A DNA stretch of 5,390 nucleotides from assembly GCA_026647295.1 (NCBI GenBank), contig JAPKHB010000264.1, forward strand, positions 1 to 5,390, given 5' to 3'. The position numbers and the translations under genes are program-made. Positions 1-5,390 of this stretch are shown in pieces. The notes under the pieces were generated by a model, which saw nothing but the letters and a program-made list of their open reading frames with translations, made no database searches and was not told the origin of the DNA. Numbering within the stretch: position 1 is the stretch's first letter; each line of letters begins with the position of its first letter. This DNA is from Planctomycetota bacterium. GTDB taxonomy: Bacteria; Planctomycetota; PLA2; JAEUHO01.

Positions 1-122
1 CTCGGATCCACCGCGGCATTCTCTCTTCTTTCTCCAAGATCTCCCGCCCGGACCTCTCAGAAAGGCAGCACGACAACCCCATCGTTGACGGAGCCCCCGC
101 GGTCCACCACGCTGTGCGCCCC
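1..122. other. Leader upstream of the pmbA fragment, nothing firmly recognised
   Basis: No gene is recognised here. The pmbA frame stays open upstream to the window edge, but its conceptual peptide (for example RIHRGILSSF) does not look like a PmbA N-terminus. Another frame is open from base 1 to a TGA at 124-126 that overlaps the pmbA ATG as ATGA. Its conceptual C-terminus (ending TTLCAP) does not resemble TldD or any family I know. No clear Shine-Dalgarno sequence precedes the pmbA start, and no convincing -35/-10 pair was seen. Confidence 0.4.
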
Positions 123-536
123 ATGACTGCCAATGCCCGCATCGATCAGCAGATCGAAGAGCTCAAGGCCCTGGCGAGCGACGTCGTCGACCGCGCCCGC
201 AGAGGCGGCGCCGACGTCGCCGAGGCCATCGCCCGCTCCGGCTCCGAGCTTTCCACCAAGGTCCGCCTCGGAAAGCCCGAGCTCGTCGAGGAGGCCACCC
301 ACAAGAGCCTCGGCATGCGCGTCATGAAGAACCGCCGCGTCGCCCTCACCTCGACGAGCGACCTCACCCCTGCGGGCATCGACCGCTTCGTCAAGGATGC
401 CCTCGAGCTCGCCGACATCTCCCAGGAGGACGCCTTCGCCGGCCCCGCCGACCCTGACCTCATCGCCACGGGCCCCTTCCCCGACCTCGACCTCTACGAC
501 CCTGCCGGCGGCGACGTCACTGCGGCCCAGGCCATC
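123..536 (+). CDS. pmbA: PmbA/TldE metalloprotease-subunit homologue, N-terminal fragment (3' end lost)
   Basis: PmbA (TldE) pairs with TldD to form a cytoplasmic metalloprotease that degrades unfolded peptides, matures microcin B17 and acts on the CcdA antitoxin. In that complex the metal site is in TldD. The translation matches the N-terminal domain of E. coli PmbA in order: a helix at residues 7-26, a strand region with SELSTKVRLGKPELVEEA (41-58), then LGMRVMKNRRVALTSTSDLTP (63-83, compare E. coli SSTDLSP), the DAFAGPAD stretch (103-110) and PDLDLYDPA (120-128, compare PDLDLFHPA). The match stops after about residue 138 of a protein normally near 450 residues. The downstream bases are antisense RND-pump sequence, through which the frame stays open to 926 (267 residues) as a meaningless tail. 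ATG 123 was chosen over GTG 114 on codon type. Neither has a good ribosome binding site. All nine valines are GTC and 11 of 13 leucines are CTC, unlike the pump gene. The identity is firm. Whether this is a real pseudogene or an assembly-truncated gene is open. Confidence 0.85.
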
Positions 537-569
537 CGGTGGGGGGGCCGCCCCCGGGCCCGCCCCCCC
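537..569. other. Breakpoint between pmbA and RND pump gene in a G/C homopolymer tract
   Basis: PmbA similarity ends at codon 534-536. From 540 onward the plus strand is the complement of the pump's C-terminal coding sequence. The breakpoint falls in GGTGGGGGGG (538-547). Seven consecutive G (541-547) are followed 15 bases later by seven consecutive C (563-569), which could pair. On the pump side this tract encodes a Gly/Pro/Ala-rich tail. Two genes on opposite strands are joined tail to tail, both without their stop codons and with no terminator between them. The exact base cannot be fixed because the pump's natural C-terminus is not conserved. Confidence 0.75.
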
Positions 570-3500
570 GTCGCCCCCAGGGCCCGCCGCCTCGCCGTGC
601 ACCGCGGGGTCGTAGGCCAGGCGCCGGGTGAAGGTCCCGGTGAGCAGCCAGCGGGCCCCGCCGCGCAGGTCCTCGAGCACCAGGAACAGCGCCGGGAGCA
701 GCACGAGGACGAGGACCGTCGCCGCGAGCAGCCCGAAGACGATCGCCACGGCCATCGGGATCAGGAAGCGGGCCTGGAAGGACGTCTCCAGCATGAGCGG
801 GGCCAGCCCGGCGCAGGTGGTGATCGAGGTGAGCAGGATCGCCCGCATGCGGCCCCGGGCGGCCGCCACGACGGCCTCGACGAGCGGGAGGCCCTCGCGC
901 CGCCGCCGGTTCGCCAGGTCGACTAGGATCAGCCCGTCGTTGACGACGATGCCCGCCAGCGCCACCGCGCCGATCATCGAGAGGATCGTGAAGGGGTAGC
1001 CGGTGACCCAGTGTCCGACGACCGCCCCGCCCAGGGCGAAGGGGATCACGCTCATCACGATCACGGGCTGGACGTAGGAGCGGAACAGCACCGCGATCAG
1101 GGCGTAGATGAGCAGCAAGGCCGCCGGGAAGAGCCAGACGAGCGAGCCGACCGACTCGCGCGTCTCCTTCTGCCGGCCCTCGAAGGTGAAGCTCACCCCC
1201 GGGAAGCGGGTCGGCACGTCCGCCAGCGCGGCGGTGGCCGCGCGGGTGATCTCGCTCACGTTGCCCACGCGCTCGTCCACGTCCGCGACCAGGGTCGCCG
1301 CGCGCCGGCCGTCCACGCGCAGGATCGAGGCGTAGCCCCGGTCCGCGTCGAGGTGGGCCACCTCGCCCAGGGGGGCCCGCCCCCCGCCGGGCAACTGCAC
1401 CTGGAAGCGGGCCAGGTCGCCCATCACGCGCCGCCCCGCCGCGGGGAGGAGCAGGCGCACCTTCACCTCCTCGTTGCCGATCTGGAGGCGCTGGGCCTCG
1501 TAGCCGTACAGGGCGTGCCGCACCTGGCTCGCGAGATCCTGGGTCGTGAGGCCCAGGAGCCGGGCGTCCTCGCGCAGGGCGAGGCGCACCTCGAGCTTGC
1601 CCAACTCCAGGTCGTCGTAGAGTTCGGTCACCCCGGCGTAGCCCCCAAGGTGCGTGCCCACGGCGTCCACCGCCGCGGCCAGTCGCCCGAGGTCCTCGGC
1701 GCGCAGGCGCACCTCGATGGCCGGGCCCGTCGGCGCGCCCCCCTGGGCGCCGAAGGAGAGCCGGCGCACGCCGGGCAGGCGCGCCGTGCGCGCCCGCAGC
1801 TCCTCGATCACGGCCTGGGAGACGCGCTGGCCCAGCGCCTCGCGCCGGTCGGCCGGCACGAGTTCGATGACCACCTGCCCGACGATCGCGGGGTCCGAGG
1901 CCTCCTGCCGTCCCCGGTCGCCGTAGGACGCGCCGAGCACGGAGAACACCGAGGCGACCTCCGGCTGGGCGAGCGCCGCCTCCTCGATGCGCGCGAGCGC
2001 GCGCACGGTCTCCTCCTCGGGGGTGCCCGCCGACATCTCCAGCCGGGCGGAGAGGGCCTCGGCGTCGCTCTGCTGGAGCAGCACGAAGGGGACGAGGCCC
2101 CCGGCCACGAGCCCCGCACAGAGCAGGAGCCCCGCCAGGGCGGCGGCCAGGAAGGGGTACCGCCAGCGCAGCAGGAAGCGCAGGTGGCGCTCGAGGATCC
2201 CCGGCAGGCGCTCCTCGAAGAGGCGGTGGCGGGCTTCGGAGAGCCGCTCCAGCGCCCGGGCGAGCCCCCCGGCGACCCGGGCGCGGGCGGGCCGGTGGGC
2301 CAGGTGGCTCGGCAGGATCAGCAGCGCCTCCACCAGCGAGACCAGCAGGGCTGCCGTGACGACCTGGGGCAGGACGCCGAGGAACTGGCCCATGCGCCCG
2401 GCCATGAAGAGCAGCGGCAGGAAGGCCGCGATCGTGGTGCTCACCGCCGCCAGCACGGGCAGCGTGACCTCGCGCGCCCCCGCCTCGGCCGCGGCCAGCG
2501 GGGGGAGCCCCTCGCGGCGCTTGCGGAAGATGTTCTCGCCGATCACGATGGCGTCGTCCACGAGCAGCCCGAGGACCACGATCAGCCCGAACAGGCTGAT
2601 GAGGTTGATGGTGAGCCCGGCGGCCGCCATCGCGGCGAAGGTGCCGAGGAACGCGACCCCGAGCCCCGCCGCGACCCACAGGGCCACGCGCAACTCCAGG
2701 AACACCGCCAGCGTGAGCAGGACCAGTGCGAGGCCCGCCAGGGCGTTGCGCGTCATCAGGTCCAGGCGTTGCTCGATGAACCGGGCCAGGTCGGTCGTCG
2801 TCTCGGCCCGCACGGCGCCGCCCAGGTGCCGGGGGTGTCGGGCGACGTACGCCTTCACGGCCGTGGCGATGGCGATCGCGTCCTGCTCGGGCGTCTTGAA
2901 CACGGTGATCGAGACGGCGCGCCGGCCGCGGAAGCGCCCCCGCTCGCTGCCCTCCACGAACGCGTCCGCGACCCGCGCGACCTCCCCCAGGCGCACGGTG
3001 CGCCCCCCGGGGGTGGTGGCCACCGCCAGCGCCTCCAGGGCCAGCGCCCGCTGGGCCTCGCCCAGCGTCCGCACGCGCACGTTGCGCTCGGGCCCCTTGA
3101 GCTGGCCGCCCGGCTGGTCGCGGTTCAGGGCGGCGAGCGTGCGCCCGATCTGCTCGAGCGTGAGCCCGTGTTCGTCGAGCCGGGCGGGCTCGACCTCGAC
3201 CTTGATCTCGCGCGCCCGCCGCCCGGTCACGGCCACCTCGGTCACGCCCGGCAGGTCGAGCAGGTCGTCTTCCACCCGCGTGGCCACGGCGTGAAGGCTG
3301 GCCTCGTCCACGTCTCCGAACAGGACCACCGCGATCACCGGGATGTACGGCCGGGCCTCCACGATCTCCGGCTCCTCGGCGCCGTCGGGCAGGTCCGGGC
3401 GCGCCTTGTCCACCTCGGCCCGAAGGTCCGAGAGCACGCGGTCGCGGTCCGCCCCGTCCTCGAGTTCGGCCACGATGACCGCGATGCCCTCCGTCACGGT

Positions 3501-3746
3501 CGTGCGCAGCTCCTCCACCCCGTCCACGTCGCGGATCTCGCGCTCGACCACGCGGGCCACCGTGCGTTCGATCTCCTCGGGCGTGGCGCCCGGGTAGGGC
3601 ACGCTCACGAACACCTGCTCGGGCTCCACGCGCGGGAAGAACTCGCGCACCAGGGTGGAGAGGGCGTAGAGCCCCGCGGCCACCACGCCGAGCATCAGCA
3701 GGTTCACGGCGACCGGGTTGCGCACCGAGAACCCGGGCAGGTTCAT
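537..3746 (-). CDS. RND efflux transporter permease (AcrB/HAE-like inner-membrane pump), native stop missing
   Basis: This is a proton-driven inner-membrane pump of the resistance-nodulation-division superfamily, which exports substrates through an adaptor and an outer-membrane channel. The 1070 codons up to the breakpoint show the duplicated RND fold: TM1 at about 11-31, a periplasmic loop at 32-335, TM2-6 at about 336-480, TM7 at about 531-553, a second loop at 554-867, and TM8-12 at about 868-1024. TM4 carries the proton-relay motif GLLVDDAIVIGEN (393-405) with both Asp residues. TM10 reads GIVVNDGLILVD (932-943), with Asn where AcrB has Lys. This form is usual in a large AcrB-like subgroup and argues for drug or hydrophobe export over the CusA-type metal class. 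The start codon ATG at 3746 overlaps the adaptor stop and has GGAG eight bases upstream. After TM12 comes a Gly/Pro-rich tail that runs into the breakpoint. The frame then stays open through antisense pmbA to a TGA at 57-59, which would give 1229 residues. Normal length is about 1020-1070, so only the last few codons seem lost. The substrate is unknown. Confidence 0.93.
3743..3746 (-). promoter_or_regulatory. ATGA stop/start overlap coupling adaptor and pump
   Basis: The adaptor's TGA (3745-3743) and the pump's ATG (3746-3744) share bases as ATGA. This supports both gene boundaries. It also suggests that ribosomes finishing the adaptor re-initiate on the pump, keeping the two subunits in proportion. 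Confidence 0.9.
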
Positions 3747-5077
3747 CGCCCCGGCTCCGGCGTGCCGGCGGCTTCCGGCGCCCTTGCCTCCTCCGCGCGG
3801 GCCGTGCGGGCGAGCGCGCCCTCCGGGAGCGCCTCCAGGTTGGTGAGGACGACCTCCTCGCCCTCCTCGATGCCCGCTTCCACCAGTGCCTCCCCCGGCA
3901 GGAGGCGCCGCACGCGCGGCCGGCGCGTCGCGACGCGCCGCGGCGCGTCGGGGGCGGCGCCCGGGACGAGGACGCGCACCTCGTCGCCCAGGAAGGCGGT
4001 GCGCGGGATCGCCGCCACCGCGGGGTGTTCGAGGCCCTCGACCTCGGCCGCCACGTGGGTCCCGGGCGGGATGGGGTTCTCCCCCGGAGTCCCGGCCACC
4101 TCGACCCAGACGCGGAAGGTGCGCGTGGCGTCGTCCACCTCCGCGGCCACGCGCGCCACAGGCCCGGCCCACAGGCGTACGCCCGACCCCGGATCCCGCA
4201 GGACCACGCCCGCCCCTGGCCGCACCTCGAAGGCCCGGCTCGCCGGCAGCGCCAGGGCCACCTCCACCCGCGCGAGGTCCAGCACGTCGAACAAGGGATC
4301 GCCCACGCGGACATGGTCGCCCGCCGCGACGTGGCGGGCCACGACCCGCCCCGCGAAGGGGGCGTGCACCTCCGTGCGCTCCACCTCGCGCTCGGCCAGC
4401 CCGAGGTCCTCCTGGCGCGCCGCTTCCCGGGCCCTGGCCGCCGCGAGGGCCTGGGTGTCCTGGGCGAGCGCCGCCTCCATCTGGAGCACCTGCTGGCGGC
4501 GCAGCGCCACCTGCATCTGCTGGCGGTCCAGTTCGCTCGCCGCCAGCGTCGCGGGCACGAGGCGCGCGGTGCGCTCGTACTCCCGTTCGGCCGCCGCTTG
4601 TTCTCCGCGCGCGACCTCCAGCCGCTCGGACCAGCTTGCGACCAGGCCTTCGAGCCGTGCGGCCTCCGCGGCCGCCGCCGCGAGCTCCGCCTGCGCCCGG
4701 CGGGCGCGCGCGCGCGGGTCGCGGTCGTCCAGCCGCAACAGGGCCGGGCCGCCGGGGCCCGCCACCTCGGCCCCGGCCTCCAGTTGCGTCGGATGCACCC
4801 AGGCGACGACCCCCGCCACCTCGGCCGCGACCCGGGCCCGGCGCAGGGCGGCGGCGCGCCCGTAGCAGGCGACGGGCTCCCGGAACGGGCCGTAGCGCAC
4901 ACGCAGCGTGCGCACCGTCGGCGGCTCGGCGAGGGTGGGCTGGCGCGGGCTCTCCGCGCGCCGTGCGGCCAGGGCCTTGAGGCCCGCGGCGCCGGCGGCC
5001 AGAAGGGCGCCGCCCAGGAGCAGGCTGACGAGGATGCGCGCCTTGAGCGCGCGTCCGGCTCGCGGCGCGGGATCCAT
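3743..5077 (-). CDS. RND efflux periplasmic adaptor subunit (membrane fusion protein, HlyD/AcrA-like)
   Basis: This 444-residue protein should bridge the inner-membrane pump and an outer-membrane channel in the periplasm. The N-terminus is short and basic, followed by one hydrophobic segment at about 15-32 (ILVSLLLGGALLAAGAAGL). There is no lipobox cysteine, so it is probably a membrane-anchored adaptor and not a lipoprotein. Next come the first lipoyl half (about 82-118, with AEVAGVVAWV), an Ala/Arg/Glu-rich alpha-helical hairpin (about 121-228), and the second lipoyl half with the family motif VHAPFAGRVVARHVAAGDHV (237-256). A beta-barrel (about 269-350, with PPGTHVAAEVEG) and a membrane-proximal domain (about 352-420, with IPRTAFLGDEV) follow. 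The C-terminus is Ala/Pro/Glu-rich and ends at the TGA that overlaps the pump start. ATG 5077 was chosen because it places the anchor right after a short basic stretch and is the first in-frame ATG. The frame extends upstream with only non-ATG starts, for example GTG 5110. Length and order are normal for the family. Substrate cannot be inferred. Confidence 0.93.
   Translation of the reverse strand: MDPAPRAGRALKARILVSLLLGGALLAAGAAGLKALAARRAESPRQPTLAEPPTVRTLRVRYGPFREPVACYGRAAALRRARVAAEVAGVVAWVHPTQLEAGAEVAGPGGPALLRLDDRDPRARARRAQAELAAAAAEAARLEGLVASWSERLEVARGEQAAAEREYERTARLVPATLAASELDRQQMQVALRRQQVLQMEAALAQDTQALAAARAREAARQEDLGLAEREVERTEVHAPFAGRVVARHVAAGDHVRVGDPLFDVLDLARVEVALALPASRAFEVRPGAGVVLRDPGSGVRLWAGPVARVAAEVDDATRTFRVWVEVAGTPGENPIPPGTHVAAEVEGLEHPAVAAIPRTAFLGDEVRVLVPGAAPDAPRRVATRRPRVRRLLPGEALVEAGIEEGEEVVLTNLEALPEGALARTARAEEARAPEAAGTPEPGR
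3755..3758 (-). promoter_or_regulatory. Ribosome binding site of the RND pump gene
   Basis: On the minus strand GGAG lies eight bases before the pump's ATG at 3746, within the last codons of the adaptor. It is the best Shine-Dalgarno match near this start and supports ATG 3746. Confidence 0.6.
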
Positions 5078-5082
5078 GCGCG

Positions 5083-5086
5083 CCTG
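5083..5086 (-). promoter_or_regulatory. Weak ribosome binding site of the adaptor gene
   Basis: On the minus strand CAGG lies five bases before the ATG at 5077. It is a poor Shine-Dalgarno match but the best nearby. An out-of-frame ATG at 5091 sits just upstream and is not used by any recognisable protein. Confidence 0.35.
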
Positions 5087-5145
5087 ACCATACCGGCGGC
5101 CCGGCCGCACCGGCCCGAACTGCGCGGGGGCGCGGGGGAGTGCAG

Positions 5146-5168
5146 AGGGGGTGCGCGCAGCACCCCCT
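5146..5168. repeat. 9-bp hairpin straddling the left edge of repeat copy 1
   Basis: AGGGGGTGC (5146-5154) pairs perfectly with GCACCCCCT (5160-5168) around the five-base loop GCGCA. The left arm lies outside the repeat and the right arm inside it, so copy 2 cannot form this hairpin. On the plus strand only two further T follow, too weak for a confident terminator, and no plus-strand gene needs ending here. On the minus strand it would lie in any leader transcribed from further upstream. Confidence 0.6.
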
Positions 5169-5174
5169 TTGCCA
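5159..5174 (-). promoter_or_regulatory. Possible sigma-54 promoter motif, copy 1
   Basis: On the minus strand TGGCAAAGGGGGTGCT fits the sigma-54 consensus TGGCAC-N5-TTGCW, with two mismatches and the correct GG-to-GC spacing. It points at the adaptor gene, which starts about 80 bases downstream. The motif is G-rich and could arise by chance. No sigma-54 activator gene is visible. Confidence 0.3.
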
Positions 5175-5204
5175 AGCGTCGGCGCGCGACAGCGCGCCGA
5201 CCTT
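5174..5204. repeat. Hairpin-forming inverted repeat in copy 1
   Basis: GTCGGCGCGC (5178-5187) and GCGCGCCGAC (5192-5201) are perfect complements around the four-base loop GACA. The stem extends by three pairs, AAG (5174-5176) with CTT (5202-5204), past a bulged C at 5177. No T-run follows on either strand, so it is not a standard intrinsic terminator. It could be an operator, an RNA structure or the core of a REP-like element. Confidence 0.85.
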
Positions 5205-5211
5205 GTACAGT

Positions 5212-5227
5212 CCGCGCGGGAGCGCGG
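5212..5227. repeat. Small second hairpin in repeat copy 1
   Basis: CCGCGC (5212-5217) and GCGCGG (5222-5227) pair around a GGGA loop, ten bases after the larger hairpin. The palindrome TGTACA (5204-5209) lies between them. The same arrangement occurs at 5371-5386 in copy 2. Confidence 0.7.
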
Positions 5228-5317
5228 AGGGAAGGGGTGGCGGCCTTGCTCAGCAGGAAGGACCACCGGAGGGCGCGGAACGCCCCTTGCGCCGGGGCCC
5301 TCAAGCCGCCCGGGCGC

Positions 5318-5333
5318 AGCACCCCCTTTGCCA
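5318..5333 (-). promoter_or_regulatory. Possible sigma-54 promoter motif, copy 2
   Basis: This is the same 16 bases as at 5159-5174, carried in the second repeat copy, about 240 bases from the adaptor start. If the first is a promoter this could be a second one. If both are just part of a dispersed repeat, neither need be active. Confidence 0.22.
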
Positions 5334-5363
5334 AGCGTCGGCGCGCGACAGCGCGCCGACCTT
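5333..5363. repeat. Hairpin-forming inverted repeat in copy 2
   Basis: This is the same structure as at 5174-5204: 10-bp perfect arms at 5337-5346 and 5351-5360, a GACA loop, and a three-pair extension past one bulge. Confidence 0.85.
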
Positions 5364-5370
5364 GTACAGT

Positions 5371-5386
5371 CCGCGCGGGAGCGCGG
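5371..5386. repeat. Small second hairpin in repeat copy 2
   Basis: This is identical to 5212-5227: 6-bp arms around a GGGA loop, with TGTACA at 5363-5368 between it and the larger hairpin. Confidence 0.7.
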
Positions 5387-5390
5387 AGGG

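Larger units (their letters stand above)
5155..5231. repeat. 77-base direct repeat, copy 1 (operon-proximal)
   Basis: It is identical to 5314-5390 at all 77 positions, with an offset of 159 bases. It begins GCGCAGCACCCCCTTTGCCA and ends GCGCGGAGGG. On the left the copies diverge at once (C at 5154, G at 5313). On the right the comparison stops because the window ends. It contains a 10-bp perfect inverted repeat, a TGTACA palindrome and a 6-bp inverted repeat. Confidence 0.95.
5078..5390. other. Non-coding region upstream of the efflux operon
   Basis: These 313 bases hold no recognisable gene. Frames that cross it give Arg/Pro/Ala-rich translations typical of GC-rich non-coding DNA. Its contents are two exact 77-base direct repeats (5155-5231 and 5314-5390) separated by 82 unrelated bases, two hairpins inside each repeat, a further hairpin at 5146-5168, and a sigma-54-like motif per repeat facing the operon. 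The operon promoter should lie here or further right, because the adaptor gene is the first gene of the unit seen. No regulator gene (TetR, MarR or two-component) is visible. Confidence 0.7.
5314..5390. repeat. 77-base direct repeat, copy 2 (operon-distal, ends at window edge)
   Basis: This is an exact copy of 5155-5231. It ends on the last base of the window, so its true right boundary is unknown. The 82 bases between the copies are not themselves repeated here, so the two copies could be part of a 159-base tandem array or two members of a dispersed family. Confidence 0.95.

Noticed and set aside
85..113. Sigma-70 promoter for pmbA (TTGACG at 85-90)
   Set aside because: The hexamer at the right spacing (CACGCT) matches the -10 consensus at only two of six bases.
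57..536. Continuation of the pump frame to a stop at 57-59
   Set aside because: This part is antisense of pmbA. No known RND pump has such a tail, so it is not annotated as a domain.
537..926. Continuation of the pmbA frame to a stop after 926
   Set aside because: After residue 138 the translation is antisense pump sequence and no longer resembles PmbA.
1011..4865. Very long open frame on the plus strand (1284 codons) opposite the pump and adaptor
   Set aside because: Its translation is His/Arg/Gly/Gln-rich with no domain I recognise. It is the antisense of two well-supported genes, where high GC suppresses stop codons.
5174..5204. Intrinsic terminator
   Set aside because: The stem is strong but no T-run follows on either strand, and no gene ends beside it.
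517..5334. Minus-strand open frame of 1605 codons across the adaptor and pump genes
   Set aside because: It is an Arg/Ala/Pro-rich shifted frame of the two real genes, and it even spans the non-coding repeats. It has no family features.
5163..5334. Small TTG-started peptides beginning inside each repeat on the minus strand
   Set aside because: Both copies share the first few codons only because the DNA is repeated. The downstream translations differ and look like non-coding GC-rich sequence.
5155..5390. Integron attC sites or a CRISPR array
   Set aside because: There are no terminal RYYYAAC/GTTRRRY core sites and no cassette ORF. Two 77-base repeats with one 82-base spacer and no cas gene do not fit CRISPR.

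Overview
This 5.4-kb window has very high GC. It carries a two-gene RND-type efflux operon on the minus strand, abutting at its left end a broken fragment of an unrelated gene, the TldE/PmbA protease-subunit homologue. An inner-membrane pump with a periplasmic adaptor implies a Gram-negative bacterium. GC is about 69% by hand count over the first 540 bases and roughly three quarters in lines sampled further right. I cannot name a taxon from this.

Layout: 1-122 is a short leader with nothing firmly recognisable. 123 to about 536 (+) encodes the first ~138 residues of a PmbA/TldE protein. At about 537-547, in a G/C homopolymer tract, the PmbA reading stops being PmbA and the sequence becomes the 3' end of the RND pump gene, which runs the other way. 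Neither gene reaches its own stop codon. 3746 to about 537 (-) is the RND permease, otherwise complete with both transmembrane halves. 5077 to 3743 (-) is the periplasmic adaptor (membrane fusion protein). Its TGA overlaps the pump's ATG as ATGA, so the two are co-transcribed and probably translationally coupled. 5078-5390 is non-coding and holds two exact 77-base direct repeats 159 bases apart. Each has two hairpins and a sequence resembling a sigma-54 promoter that points at the operon.

How the genes work together: the adaptor would link the proton-driven permease to an outer-membrane TolC-type channel to expel hydrophobic or toxic compounds. No outer-membrane channel and no regulator is present here, so they must lie elsewhere or beyond the right edge.

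The two points most worth checking are the tail-to-tail junction near 540, which is either a real rearrangement or an assembly chimera (valine and leucine codon choice differs across it), and the duplicated hairpin repeat that ends exactly on the last base of the window. I see no convincing undescribed system. The pump and PmbA are known families.
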